Below, one piece after another: positions 27,239 through 36,154 of a stretch of 64,000 nt of DNA. Numbering within the stretch: the first letter of the stretch is position 1; the number at the start of each line of letters is the position of its first letter. The DNA lies in assembly GCF_001519055.1 (NCBI RefSeq), contig NZ_KQ954300.1, forward strand, positions 1 to 64,000, in the 5' to 3' direction. Under the pieces are notes generated by a model, which made no database searches, was not told the DNA's origin, and worked only from the letters and a program-made list of their open reading frames with translations. The translations under genes and the position numbers were made by a program. Source of the DNA: Novosphingobium sp. Fuku2-ISO-50. Lineage in GTDB: Bacteria; Pseudomonadota; Alphaproteobacteria; Sphingomonadales; Sphingomonadaceae.

Positions 27239-28555
27239 ATGGATACCCCGGCTTGTGCGCCCCGCCCCCATCTCGGCCTTGCCCCGGCGACGCTCGTCGC
27301 GCTGGGCATGATCATGTCGACCGATTCGCTGAAAACCGCGCCGACGGTCGCCATGAATGTCGCGCCGTCGCATTTCCTGTGGCTGTGGGTCGCAGGCGGG
27401 CTCGCTTCGCTGGTCGGCGCGCTGTCTTATGTCGAAATGGCCTGCGCCTTTCCCGATGCGGGCGGGGAATACAGCTTTCTGACGCGGGCATGGGGGGCGC
27501 GGCTTGGTGCGCTCTATGCCTGGTCGCGCTTTGCGGTGATGCATACCGGGTGGATCGCGCTGATGGCGCATCTGCTGGCCGATTATGCCGGTTCGGTCGT
27601 GCCGATGGGGCCGGTCGTGCATACGCTGTTTGCGCTGGCGGTGGTCGCCGTGCTGACCGGGATCAACTGCATTCACGTGCGGCTGGGATTCCTGACGCAA
27701 GCTTTGCTGGTGGCGCTCGTCGCGCTGGGCTTTGCGGCGGTGATCGTGGCGGGCTTTGTCGCCGCCCCGCCCCCTGCCCCGCCCCCTGCCCCGCCGCCTG
27801 CCCCACCCGGCCATCCCCATCTTGGTGTCGCGCTGATCTATGTGTTCCTCGCCTATGGCGGATGGAGCGACATGGCGACGCTGTCGGCGGAACTGCGCGC
27901 CGGGCGGCGCGGCATGGCGCTGGTCACGGTCGGCGCGATCATGCTGCTGATCGTGCTCTATGTCGCGCTCAACGCGGCGATGGCACATGGCCTGGGCATG
28001 GCCGCGCTGGCGCAGAGCAGCGCGCCGGGGGCCGATGTCGCACGCGCAGCCTTTGGCGCGCCGGGGGCATGGCTGGTCGTCGCGGTGGTAACCGTATCGG
28101 CGGTGGCCAGCATCAATTCGACTCTGATCGTCGGCGCGCGCGTGACCTGGGCGGCGGCGCGCGCCATCCCCGCGCTGCGCCCGATCGCCGGCTGGCATGC
28201 CACGCGCGGCACGCCGATCGGCGCGGTGCTTGCGGTCGGGGGGTTTTCGGCGCTGCTGACCGTGCTGGCCGGGCTTGCGGGCAATGGCTTTGGCGCGATG
28301 GTCGATTACATGACGCCGGTCTATTGGCTGTTCATCGCGCTCGGGATGGGCGCGGCGATCCGTCTGCGCCGGGGCCATGATGCATCGGCATTCCCGGTGC
28401 GCACGCCGCTGTTCCCGTTGTTTCCGCTGGCCTTTGGCGGCCTTGCGCTGGCCATGCTGTGGTCATCGCTGACCGAGCTCGGACCGGGGGCGCTGGCGGG
28501 TGCGGCCGTCATGGTGATCGGCATGGCGCTCGAACGCATTGCGGCGAGATGGTGA
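27239..28555 (+). CDS. APC superfamily amino acid permease
   Basis: A 438-residue transporter with about twelve hydrophobic segments. ATLVALGMIMSTDSLKTAP and MACAFPDAGGEYSFLTRAWG match the APC pattern (the PxxGGxY element of amino acid-polyamine antiporters). An unusual cytoplasmic or periplasmic loop near residue 177 is a Pro/Ala run (APPPAPPPAPPP) encoded by a 12-bp tandem repeat. The substrate cannot be predicted. Nothing suggests an operon. Confidence 0.9.
   Translation: MDTPACAPRPHLGLAPATLVALGMIMSTDSLKTAPTVAMNVAPSHFLWLWVAGGLASLVGALSYVEMACAFPDAGGEYSFLTRAWGARLGALYAWSRFAVMHTGWIALMAHLLADYAGSVVPMGPVVHTLFALAVVAVLTGINCIHVRLGFLTQALLVALVALGFAAVIVAGFVAAPPPAPPPAPPPAPPGHPHLGVALIYVFLAYGGWSDMATLSAELRAGRRGMALVTVGAIMLLIVLYVALNAAMAHGLGMAALAQSSAPGADVARAAFGAPGAWLVVAVVTVSAVASINSTLIVGARVTWAAARAIPALRPIAGWHATRGTPIGAVLAVGGFSALLTVLAGLAGNGFGAMVDYMTPVYWLFIALGMGAAIRLRRGHDASAFPVRTPLFPLFPLAFGGLALAMLWSSLTELGPGALAGAAVMVIGMALERIAARW
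27767..27802 (+). repeat. 12-bp tandem repeat (x3) inside the permease gene
   Basis: CCGCCCCCTGCC is repeated exactly twice and once with a single change (27767-27778, 27779-27790, 27791-27802), in frame, encoding four residues per unit. It creates the Pro-rich loop and is a likely length-variable site. Confidence 0.8.
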
Positions 28556-28572
28556 AGAAAGAAAGGGGAAAC

Positions 28573-28648
<76 letters not shown>

Positions 28649-28762
28649 ACACTGTTTCCCGCAATCGCCCTGGGAGGCGATGCATCCGGCGGTGTACCCT
28701 GCCGGGAGCCGGGCCTTTAAGGGAGGCCCGACAGGCTGGCAAGACCAAAAATCGAGCCAGCG

Positions 28763-28795
28763 AAAATTTTAGGGCGCAGCGGAGAAGCTGCGCCC
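28763..28795 (-). terminator. rho-independent terminator of the FYDLN_acid gene
   Basis: GGGCGCAGC (28772-28780) and GCTGCGCCC (28787-28795) form a perfect 9-bp stem with a 6-base loop. On the minus strand the hairpin is followed by TAAAATTTT. It begins 13 bases after the stop of the FYDLN_acid gene. Confidence 0.8.
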
Positions 28796-28807
28796 CGTAT
28801 CACCCGT

Positions 28808-29125
28808 TCAGCTCTCTTCGTCGACGCCTTCGTGCCCTGGCACGCCCAGATCGTCGTCGCCGCCGAGATCGACGTCGTTGTCGGGCGAATCGCCGTCTTC
28901 GTCGATGTCGAGATCTTCATCGGCCAGATCGACGTCGGCAACGACGTCCACCTTTTCCTTCTGAATTTCGGCATAGGGAATCGGCTGCTTCGACTTCAGC
29001 ACCGGATCCGGATGCCATGCATATCTGCACTCGACGCATGTGACCGGGTCATCTTTGCCCAGATCGTAAAAGCGGGTGCCACACTTGGGACAGCTGTGCT
29101 TGGCACCCCATTCCGGCTTGACCAT
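28808..29125 (-). CDS. TIGR02300 / FYDLN_acid zinc-ribbon protein
   Basis: 105 residues. An N-terminal zinc ribbon (CPKC at 12-15, CVEC at 30-33) contains the family signature GTRFYDLGKDDP. The C-terminal 45 residues are extremely acidic (runs of Asp). The family is confined mainly to alphaproteobacteria and its function is unknown. It is divergent from aroA. Its own terminator follows. Confidence 0.93.
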   Translation of the reverse strand: MVKPEWGAKHSCPKCGTRFYDLGKDDPVTCVECRYAWHPDPVLKSKQPIPYAEIQKEKVDVVADVDLADEDLDIDEDGDSPDNDVDLGGDDDLGVPGHEGVDEES

Positions 29126-29320
29126 GAAGTTTCCTCAAGTCCTTACCGCCACGGACATTCCGTAACGGTCGCGAATCGGCATGGGTCATGGGCGAGCGAA
29201 AGTGCGCTGGCAAGCCGCTCGTTTCCATGAAAGAGCCCGGCGCCTTGCCATAGGCGCGCGCCGCTGTCAAAAGCCGCGCGCATCTGCCCCCCTTTCATGA
29301 TCCAGCGGAAAGGCTCTTTC

Positions 29321-30667
29321 GTGTCAGCTTCCCCGATGTCTGCCCCCCTGCCCCGCCGGTTTGTCGGCACGGGGCCGCTCACCGGGCGAATCCGCGTACC
29401 GGGGGACAAGTCGATCAGCCACCGCTCGATCATGCTCGGCGCGCTGACCGTGGGCGAAACGCGCGTGACCGGCCTGCTCGAAGGCGAGGACGTGCTGTCG
29501 ACCGCCGCGGCGATGCGTGCGATGGGCGCCACGATCGAGCGCCAGGCCAATGGCGACTGGCTGGTTGCGGGCGTGGGCGTCGGCGGGCTGCTGCAACCGG
29601 CGGGCGCGCTCGACATGGGCAATTCGGGCACATCGACGCGCCTGCTGATGGGTCTCGTGGCCAGCCATGCGATCACCACCTGCTTTATCGGCGATGCCAG
29701 CCTGTCAAAGCGGCCGATGGGCCGGGTGATCACGCCACTTGGCGACATGGGCGCAACTTTCACCACCTATCCCGGCGGCCGCCTGCCGCTGATCGTGACG
29801 GGAACCGATACCCCGGTGCCGATCACCTATCGCCTGCCGGTCGCCTCCGCGCAGGTCAAAAGCGCCGTTTTGCTCGCCGGACTCAATACGCCGGGCGTGA
29901 TCACGGTGATCGAGCCGGTGCCGACGCGCGATCATTCCGAGCGCATGCTGCGCGGCTTTGGCGCAGAGCTGTCGGTGGACATCGAAGCCGACGGGACGCG
30001 AATCATCCGCCTGACCGGGCAACCCGAATTGCGCCCGCAACGGATCGTCGTGCCGGGCGATCCGTCGTCGGCGGCCTTCTTCGTCGTCGCCGCGCTGATC
30101 GTGCCGGGGTCCGACCTCGTGATCGAAAACGTCGGGCTTAACCCGACGCGCGCCGCGCTGTTCGACGTCCTGCGCCTGATGGGCGGGCACATCGTCGAAA
30201 TGGACCGGCGCGAAGTCGGCGGCGAGCCGGTGGCCGACCTGCATGTCAGGGCAAGCGCGCTTCACGGCATCGTCGTCGATCCGGCCGTGGTGCCGAGCAT
30301 GGTCGATGAATTCCCCGTGCTGTTCGTCGCCGCCGCGCTCGCCCATGGCCGCACGGTGACATCGGGCCTTGAAGAACTGCGCGTCAAGGAATCCGACCGC
30401 ATCGCCGCGATGCGCGCCGCGCTGACGCTCGCCGGTGCGCGCGTCGAGGAAACCCCCGATGGCCTGATCATCGACGGCAGCGGCGGAAAACCCCTCTCCG
30501 GCAGCGGAAACGACGCCATCGCCACCCATCTCGACCACCGCATCGCCATGGCCATGGCGATCGCCGGGCTGGCCAGCGAAAACGGCGTGACAGTCGACGA
30601 CACTCGCCCGATCGCGACCAGCTTTCCGGCCTTCGAACGCCTGCTCGCCGACGTGAGCGCGGCATGA
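29321..30667 (+). CDS. aroA: 3-phosphoshikimate 1-carboxyvinyltransferase (EPSP synthase), class II
   Basis: A 448-residue shikimate-pathway enzyme joining PEP and shikimate-3-phosphate. It carries the four motifs described for class II enzymes: GDKSISHRS, SAQVK, RDHSE and NPTR. The glycine-loop reads GNSGTSTR, keeping a Gly where the well-known CP4 enzyme has Ala. I chose the GTG at 29321, which has AGCGGAAAGG seven bases upstream; ATG at 29297 (no ribosome site) and ATG at 29336 are alternatives. It overlaps cmk by four bases. Confidence 0.96.
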   Translation: MSASPMSAPLPRRFVGTGPLTGRIRVPGDKSISHRSIMLGALTVGETRVTGLLEGEDVLSTAAAMRAMGATIERQANGDWLVAGVGVGGLLQPAGALDMGNSGTSTRLLMGLVASHAITTCFIGDASLSKRPMGRVITPLGDMGATFTTYPGGRLPLIVTGTDTPVPITYRLPVASAQVKSAVLLAGLNTPGVITVIEPVPTRDHSERMLRGFGAELSVDIEADGTRIIRLTGQPELRPQRIVVPGDPSSAAFFVVAALIVPGSDLVIENVGLNPTRAALFDVLRLMGGHIVEMDRREVGGEPVADLHVRASALHGIVVDPAVVPSMVDEFPVLFVAAALAHGRTVTSGLEELRVKESDRIAAMRAALTLAGARVEETPDGLIIDGSGGKPLSGSGNDAIATHLDHRIAMAMAIAGLASENGVTVDDTRPIATSFPAFERLLADVSAA

Positions 30668-31287
30668 TCATCGCCGTCGACGGCCCGACCGCATCGGGCA
30701 AAGGCACGATCGCGCGCGCGCTCGCGGCGCATTTCGGCGTGCCCCACCTCGATACCGGGCTGCTCTATCGCGCCGTCGGACGGCAAGTCGCGCTGAACCA
30801 TGGCGATCCGGACAACGCTGCCGACGCGCTCGCTGCGACGGCCTTTCCCGACAGCCTGCTGGCCGATCCGGTTTTGCGCAGCGAGGCCACCGGGGCGCTC
30901 GCCAGCCGCGTCTCCGTCCATCCCGAAGTGCGCGCCGCGCTGCTCGCCCGCCAGCGCGACTTTGCCGACCAACCCGGCGGCGCCGTGCTCGACGGGCGCG
31001 ACATCGCCACGGTCATCGCGCCTCACGCCGACGCCAAGCTTTACATCACCGCCAGCGTCGCCGCCCGCGCGCTGCGCCGGTTCCTCGAAATGCGCAAACG
31101 CGGCGAAGATGTCCGCCGCGAGGCGATCGAGGCCGACCTCGCCGCGCGTGATGCCCGCGACAGCACGCGCAGCGCCGCCCCCTTGCGCCGGGACGAAGGC
31201 GCCGCCTTGCTCGATACATCAGCCTTAACCCCCGAGGCCGCGATCGCAGCCGCCATCGCCCTCGTCCGCAAACAGAGCCAATCCTGA
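30664..31287 (+). CDS. cmk: cytidylate kinase
   Basis: A 207-residue kinase that phosphorylates CMP/dCMP. The P-loop GPTASGKGTIARALA is at the N-terminus, followed by HLDTGLLYRAVG and DGRDIATVIAPHADAKLYI, and RDARDSTRSAAPL in the lid. Its ATG overlaps the aroA stop (ATGA). The aroA-cmk pair is commonly found together, often ahead of rpsA, which is not present here. Confidence 0.96.
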   Translation: MIIAVDGPTASGKGTIARALAAHFGVPHLDTGLLYRAVGRQVALNHGDPDNAADALAATAFPDSLLADPVLRSEATGALASRVSVHPEVRAALLARQRDFADQPGGAVLDGRDIATVIAPHADAKLYITASVAARALRRFLEMRKRGEDVRREAIEADLAARDARDSTRSAAPLRRDEGAALLDTSALTPEAAIAAAIALVRKQSQS

Positions 31288-31415
31288 AGGTTAACCTCCG
31301 CAAATATGCGGATGCGGGGCTTGCCGGACTGAAACCCGGGTGGGTGCAGTCGTCCTTTCGTCATGTGGTAAACGCCGGGGCATGTCGTCCGGGGCGCTAC
31401 GAAAGGCAAGACGCG

Positions 31416-31775
31416 ATGGACCAGACCGCCGACATCTTTGCCGGCAAACGCCGCGCGCCGCGCGTCGGCTTTGAATTGCCGGTTCGCTGCAAGCATGGGC
31501 TGACGCGGTTTACCGCCATGCTCAAGGACATGACACGCTTCGGCGCGCGAATCGAAGGGATCGATGCCACCGAAGTCGGCGAAGCGATCACGCTGCTTTT
31601 GCCGGGACAGGCCGCGCGCATGGCCTTTGTCGTGTGGATCAACGGCAAGACGTCGGGGCTCGAATTCGGCGACCCGCTGGCGCCCGAGATGTTCGATACG
31701 CTGATCGGCGATTATGCCATCGGCCATGCACCGCAACCGGCCCCGCCCCCGCGCCCCATCCGCGCCGCAGCCTGA
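31416..31775 (+). CDS. PilZ domain protein
   Basis: A 119-residue single PilZ domain, a predicted cyclic-di-GMP receptor. The R-x3-R element is RRAPR near residue 12, and the second element reads DMTRFGARIEG (DxTxxG rather than the canonical D/N-x-S-x-x-G). The C-terminus is a short Pro-rich tail. I chose the ATG at 31416 after GAAAGGCAAG; the frame is open back to 31344. Its partner is unknown. Confidence 0.85.
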   Translation: MDQTADIFAGKRRAPRVGFELPVRCKHGLTRFTAMLKDMTRFGARIEGIDATEVGEAITLLLPGQAARMAFVVWINGKTSGLEFGDPLAPEMFDTLIGDYAIGHAPQPAPPPRPIRAAA

Positions 31776-31945
31776 CGCCAATCACCTGCCCGCAAATCAA
31801 TTGACCGCTTGCATTCCCCGGCAGGTTCGCTAAGGGCCACCGCTTCCCAGCCGCACGCGGCAGGGTTGCCGAAGAAAGCCGGAGGGGCCCCGCAATCCCG
31901 CGGACAAGCCAGCGATCGGTTCCATTGATAAAGGACGCGACGGTC
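31776..31945 (+). promoter_or_regulatory. leader region of rpsF-rpsR-rplI
   Basis: 170 bases without a gene. TTGACC at 31801-31806 is a possible -35 box, but the -10 is unclear. The downstream part (31865-31915) is rich in CCG and GGGGCCCC elements that could fold; in several bacteria the S6:S18 complex binds the rpsF leader, and this is where to look for it here. No firm structure is claimed. Confidence 0.35.
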
Positions 31946-32308
31946 ATGCCGCTCTACGAGCATGTCTTTCTCGCGCGTCAGGATCTGAGCCAGGCTCAGG
32001 TCGACGCGCTCGCCGCCACTGCCACCGAGATCATCGAGACCAACCAGGGCAAAGTCGTCAAGGTTGAAACCTGGGGTCTGCGCCCGCTGGCATACAAGAT
32101 CCAGAAGAACCGCAAGGCGCATTTCGTGCTGATCAACATCGACGCCCCCGCCGGCGTCGTGGCCGAGCTGGAACGCCAGACCGCGATCAACGAAGACATC
32201 ATCCGTTTTCTCACCGTGCGCGTGGACGAGCTCGAATCGGGCCCCTCGGTGATGATGCGCAAGAACGACCGCGAACGCAGCCGTCGTCGCGAACGCGAAG
32301 GGGAATAA
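31946..32308 (+). CDS. rpsF: 30S ribosomal protein S6
   Basis: A 120-residue S6 protein ([33 protein letters not shown], a basic tail [10 protein letters not shown]). The start is at 31946, with AAGGA ten bases upstream; the frame reads back to 31925 without family similarity. First gene of the S6-S18-L9 operon. Confidence 0.97.
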   Translation: MPLYEHVFLARQDLSQAQVDALAATATEIIETNQGKVVKVETWGLRPLAYKIQKNRKAHFVLINIDAPAGVVAELERQTAINEDIIRFLTVRVDELESGPSVMMRKNDRERSRRREREGE

Positions 32309-32311
32309 GCA

Positions 32312-32536
32312 ATGGCTCGTCCGTTTTTCCGCCGCCGCAAGAGCTGCCCGTTCTCGGGCAAGAACGCTCCGAAGATCGACTACAAGGATGTGCGCCTGCT
32401 TCAGGGTTTCATGTCCGAACGTGGCAAGATCGTCCCCAGCCGCATCACTGCGGTTTCGGCCAAGAAGCAGCGCGAACTGAGCCAGGCGATCAAGCGCGCC
32501 CGGCACATCGGCCTGCTTCCCTACATCGTCAAGTAA
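32312..32536 (+). CDS. rpsR: 30S ribosomal protein S18
   Basis: 74 residues with the S18 core ([48 protein letters not shown]). It partners with S6 on the small-subunit platform. Three bases after rpsF. Confidence 0.98.
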   Translation: MARPFFRRRKSCPFSGKNAPKIDYKDVRLLQGFMSERGKIVPSRITAVSAKKQRELSQAIKRARHIGLLPYIVK

Positions 32537-32548
32537 GGAGCGCCAGAC

Positions 32549-33148
32549 ATGCAGATCATCCTGCTCGAGCGCATCGAAAAGCTGGGCACCATCGGCGACG
32601 AAGTGAACGTCAAGGACGGTTACGCGCGCAATTTCCTGCTGCCCAACAAAAAGGCGCTGCGCGCCAACGCCGCCAATCGCAAGATCTTTGAAGCAAACCG
32701 CGCCAAGATCGAATCCGACAACGCGCATCGCCGCGAAGAAGCCCAGACCGAAGCCGGCAATGTCGAAGGCAAGGAAGTGGTGCTGATCCGCGCCGCGTCC
32801 AACGCCGGCCAGCTTTATGGCTCGGTCTCGGTCCGCGACATCTCCGACGGCCTGATCGCCCAAGGGTGCAAGGTGACCAAGTCGATGATCGTGCTCGAAC
32901 GCCCGATCAAGACCATCGGCGTCTTCGACGTGCGCGTTTCGCTGCACCCCGAAGTGTCGGTCACGGTCAAGGCCAACGTCGCGCGCTCGCCCGACGAAGC
33001 CGAACTGCAGTCGAAGGGCGTCGACGTGATCGACGCCATGTTCGACACCGAAGTCGGCGGCTTCACCGAAGCCTATGACCCGAATGCCGAACCGGGCGAA
33101 ATCCCGTCGGACCTGCTCGACGAGGGCGAAGCGCAAGCTGAAGCCTGA
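32549..33148 (+). CDS. rplI: 50S ribosomal protein L9
   Basis: 199 residues. The N-terminal L9 domain (MQIILLERIEKLGTIGDEV, KDGYARNFLLPNKKAL) is followed by the long connecting helix and C-terminal domain (GQLYGSVSVRDI). It is longer than the classical 149 residues because of an acidic C-terminal tail (EAYDPNAEPGEIPSDLLDE), common in alphaproteobacteria. Last gene of the operon. Confidence 0.97.
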   Translation: MQIILLERIEKLGTIGDEVNVKDGYARNFLLPNKKALRANAANRKIFEANRAKIESDNAHRREEAQTEAGNVEGKEVVLIRAASNAGQLYGSVSVRDISDGLIAQGCKVTKSMIVLERPIKTIGVFDVRVSLHPEVSVTVKANVARSPDEAELQSKGVDVIDAMFDTEVGGFTEAYDPNAEPGEIPSDLLDEGEAQAEA

Positions 33149-33173
33149 TCGACGGCAAAAGATCCGAAGAAGA

Positions 33174-33204
33174 GGGGCGCTTCCGCAAGGAGGCGCCCCT
33201 TTTT
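33174..33204 (+). terminator. rho-independent terminator after rplI
   Basis: GGGGCGC (33174-33180) pairs with GCGCCCC (33193-33199), with additional pairing of TCC/GGA in the loop, followed by TTTTT (33200-33204). It ends the ribosomal operon. Confidence 0.92.
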
Positions 33205-33236
33205 CGTTGGACCCTTTTCGTTGAAACTGCGGCGCC

Positions 33237-33851
33237 TTACGAGTCGAGCAAACGCTTCTTGAACAGCGCCTTGATCAGCCTGTCTTCGAGAATGCGCCCC
33301 GCGACATAAAGCGCGGCGAAGATCCCCGCAAAGACATAGGCGGGCGTGGGCGACGGTTTCCTGTCGTGCTTGTCCTCACCATCTTTTCCGGCGCCATCTT
33401 TTCCGGGCTTTTCGGGCGCGGGCGCGCCCAGCGCCTTGTCGATCGGGTTCTGCTGGACATCTGCCGCTTTGGCTGCGGGCTTTTGCGATCTTTCTTCGGC
33501 TGACGGTTTCTGGTGCGCGTTGATCGCGATGGTCACCTGAGCAAGGCCCAGAAACAGCAATGGCGCCAGAAAGCAGAACAACAAGGCGCGGCTGGCCAGG
33601 CGATAGCGCAGCACCAGTCCGCCCATGCCGTTTTCGATTCTCAGGACGCCGCCGTCGAAGACGGACATCTTGTCCTGCGCCGCCTGGTCCTTCTTGCGGA
33701 ACACCAGCGCACCGCCGCTCCGCTCGCGGCTGGTGCCGGGCAGGCGAAACAACGGGTCGAGCCGGTCGAAGGCATCATCGCCCGTTTGCCCGGGCGCAAG
33801 CGCCAGACTGCCTTCAACGTGCCAGATCCAGTCGATGAAGCGCAAGTTCAC
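33237..33851 (-). CDS. hypothetical membrane protein with Lys/Pro-rich linker
   Basis: 204 residues: an N-terminal soluble part with Trp-rich VNLRFIDWIWHVEGSLAL, a transmembrane helix around residues 100-120 (ALLFCFLAPLLFLGLAQV), a charged Lys/Asp/Pro linker (EKPGKDGAGKDGEDKHDRKP) and a second helix (AYVFAGIFAALYVAGRIL). I chose the GTG at 33851 because AAAGGA is placed six bases upstream; an ATG at 33920 would overlap the upstream hydroxylase gene. Function unknown. Confidence 0.7.
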   Translation of the reverse strand: MNLRFIDWIWHVEGSLALAPGQTGDDAFDRLDPLFRLPGTSRERSGGALVFRKKDQAAQDKMSVFDGGVLRIENGMGGLVLRYRLASRALLFCFLAPLLFLGLAQVTIAINAHQKPSAEERSQKPAAKAADVQQNPIDKALGAPAPEKPGKDGAGKDGEDKHDRKPSPTPAYVFAGIFAALYVAGRILEDRLIKALFKKRLLDS

Positions 33852-33916
33852 GCGATTTCCTTTAGGCGAAGCGTTTTCGATACCGCCCCCGGCCATGACG
33901 GACGGAGCGGTCCCCG

Positions 33917-34897
33917 TCATTCGGCCGGCACCGCCGCCGTTCGGCCAAACCGTTCCCTGAGCGTCTTCCAGCCCTCGGTGAAGGGATAGGTCATCTGTTC
34001 GCGGATCGACATGCGGCGCCCGCCTTCCATGCCCAACAGTTCCGCTTCGCCATCGATGCAGGTGCCGAACATGCGGTCGATGAAGATGTACGACCCGGAA
34101 TAGTTGCTCCGGGTGGCTTCAAAGTCCTGCGAATGATGGAGGCTGTGATGTTCGGTGGTGTTGAACAGGAACCGCCACCATTTCGGCGAATTGAAGCGGA
34201 CATTGATATGCTGGTACGTCCCGATCGCCAGGCCGAACGTGCCCGCCATCAAGGCGGCGCGCGGCAGAAAGTCGAAAAAGCCGCCGATACCGAGCCCGAT
34301 CAGAAAGAGTTCGACCGGATTGCCGACCGCCCCCTTGTTGACGTTCAACTGCGTTATGTAGTGGTGCACCGAATGGGGCAGCCACAGCGGATACCAGTTA
34401 TGCATCCCGCGATGCATCCAATATTGCCCGAAATCGAAAAGGAACGAGATCAGGAACGCCTGCACCAGCAACGGCAAGCCGGTGAACCACGCAAGCTTGT
34501 CCCAATGGAACTGGTGCTGGACCGCTTTGACCACGGTGTCGCTGCCGATGTAGCTGTCGACAAGGCGAAGAAGCGTATAGGTCAGCCCGACATAGAACAA
34601 GTCGGTGGTCAGCTCCTTCCAGGTCAGGCGCCAGCTTGCGTAGCGCGGGTTCACCCATTCGAGCCCCAGCAGCAGCACTTTGAAGCCGATGCCGATGCCG
34701 ATCGCGGTCGAGGCCTTGGCGATGGAATTGGGCGCATAGTACCAGAACGCGAGCAGCGCGAACAGCATCGTGGGCTGGAACCAGGTAAAGAAGGCCTGCT
34801 TCACCGGGCCGCCTTCGACTTTGGGGATGTTTTCCCAGCCCACAATGACCGGCGCCTGGGTTCCGATCACCCTGTTGCCTACGCGAATGCCGTCCAT
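33917..34897 (-). CDS. sterol desaturase / fatty acid hydroxylase superfamily protein
   Basis: A 326-residue integral membrane di-iron oxygenase. The His clusters HRGMH, HSVHH, and HHSLHHSQDFEATRSNYSG follow the HxxxH, HxxHH, HxxHH pattern of the superfamily, between several hydrophobic segments. The substrate is unknown (sterol, carotenoid, lipid or alkane). I chose the ATG at 34897 after CGGGGGCAAG; 34933 is an in-frame alternative. It lies 65 bases upstream of the small membrane protein on the same strand and may be co-transcribed with it. Confidence 0.88.
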   Translation of the reverse strand: MDGIRVGNRVIGTQAPVIVGWENIPKVEGGPVKQAFFTWFQPTMLFALLAFWYYAPNSIAKASTAIGIGIGFKVLLLGLEWVNPRYASWRLTWKELTTDLFYVGLTYTLLRLVDSYIGSDTVVKAVQHQFHWDKLAWFTGLPLLVQAFLISFLFDFGQYWMHRGMHNWYPLWLPHSVHHYITQLNVNKGAVGNPVELFLIGLGIGGFFDFLPRAALMAGTFGLAIGTYQHINVRFNSPKWWRFLFNTTEHHSLHHSQDFEATRSNYSGSYIFIDRMFGTCIDGEAELLGMEGGRRMSIREQMTYPFTEGWKTLRERFGRTAAVPAE

Positions 34898-35101
34898 CTT
34901 GCCCCCGGGATATGCAAATATCCGCCCCAGCATGTCCGAAATCCCGCCGCAGCGTCATACGCCATCGGGCGTACATGATTTCCGCGCAGGACGGGGTGCC
35001 GTATGACAGCGCGTGTTGGCGTTTGCGTCCGGGTGCCTGTATCTGCTTCAACCCGTATCTGGTTCGACATGCCGCGTGAATCGCCGCAGCAGGAGAGTGA
35101 C

Positions 35102-36052
35102 ATGACGCAAGCCCGCACGATCGGACAGTCCCCTTTGACCACGCCGCCGCTGATCCTGGGCGGCAATGTGTTTGGCTGGACGGCGGATCGCGCGACGAGC
35201 TTTGCCGTGCTCGATGCCTTTGTTGCCGGTGGGGGCACGATGATCGATACGGCGGATGTCTATTCCGCATGGGTTCCGGGGCATGTCGGCGGCGAATCCG
35301 AGACGGTGATCGGCGAATGGCTGCGCCATCGCGGGCGGCGCGACGATGTCATGATCACCACCAAAGTCGGGATGCTGCCGATCGGCGAAGGCACCGGGCT
35401 GGCGCCCGCGCATATCGCGGCGGCGATCGAGGGCTCGCTGCGGCGGCTGGGGACCGATTACATCGACCTCTATCTGGCGCATCGCGACGATGACACGCAA
35501 GATCAGGGCGCCGTCGCTGAAGCTTTTGACGCATTGGTCAAGGCGGGCAAAGTGCGCGAGATCGGTGCGTCGAACTTTACCGCCGAGCGGCTGGGCAGCG
35601 CGATCGCCGCGCAGGACAAAGGCGCGTTCGCCCGCTATCAGGCGCTGCAAAACGAATACAACCTGTTGCAGCGCAATGCCTATGAAGGCGCGGTGCAGGA
35701 TTTCTGCGTTGCGCACGGGATCGGCATGACGCCCTATTACGGGCTCGCCAGCGGATACCTGACAGGCAAATATCGCACGACGGCCGATCTGACCGGGGTC
35801 CGCAGCGGATCGGTGAAAAAATATGTCGATGGCAACGGCCCGCGCGTGCTCGCCGCGCTTGATGCCGTAGCGGCGGCGCATGGGGCAAGTCTGGCCCAGG
35901 TCGCGCTCGCCTGGATCGCCGCACAGCCGGGGATTGCCGCCCCGATCGCCAGCGCCACGAGCGTCGCGCAAGTCGAGGACTTGCTGGGCTCGATCCGGCT
36001 GACGCTGACCGCTGACGATCTGGCCGCGCTCGATCTGGCGAGCGCACAGTAA
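35102..36052 (+). CDS. aldo/keto reductase
   Basis: A 316-residue NADPH-dependent TIM-barrel oxidoreductase. The catalytic tetrad region shows DTADVYSAW (Asp, Tyr), TTKVGM (Lys) and LYLAHRDDD (His), and the cofactor part has EIGASNFTAERL. It resembles the YajO/Tas-like branch. The start at 35102 follows CAGGAGAGTGAC; the frame open upstream to 35003 is not family-like. The specific substrate is unknown. Confidence 0.93.
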   Translation: MTQARTIGQSPLTTPPLILGGNVFGWTADRATSFAVLDAFVAGGGTMIDTADVYSAWVPGHVGGESETVIGEWLRHRGRRDDVMITTKVGMLPIGEGTGLAPAHIAAAIEGSLRRLGTDYIDLYLAHRDDDTQDQGAVAEAFDALVKAGKVREIGASNFTAERLGSAIAAQDKGAFARYQALQNEYNLLQRNAYEGAVQDFCVAHGIGMTPYYGLASGYLTGKYRTTADLTGVRSGSVKKYVDGNGPRVLAALDAVAAAHGASLAQVALAWIAAQPGIAAPIASATSVAQVEDLLGSIRLTLTADDLAALDLASAQ

Positions 36053-36154
36053 ACGCCTGATCGGGGCGCGACACCACTTGCAGGCGCCATGGTGCGCTGC
36101 CACAACGCGCACCGTTCCGACATCGATCGATCACAGCGTAAAGGGGTGGCTTTC

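Noticed and set aside
36052..36070. GTAAACGCCTGATCGG shared with 55964-55979 after two stop codons
   Set aside because: A 16-base match at two gene ends with no further similarity around it; too short to call a mobile or attachment repeat.
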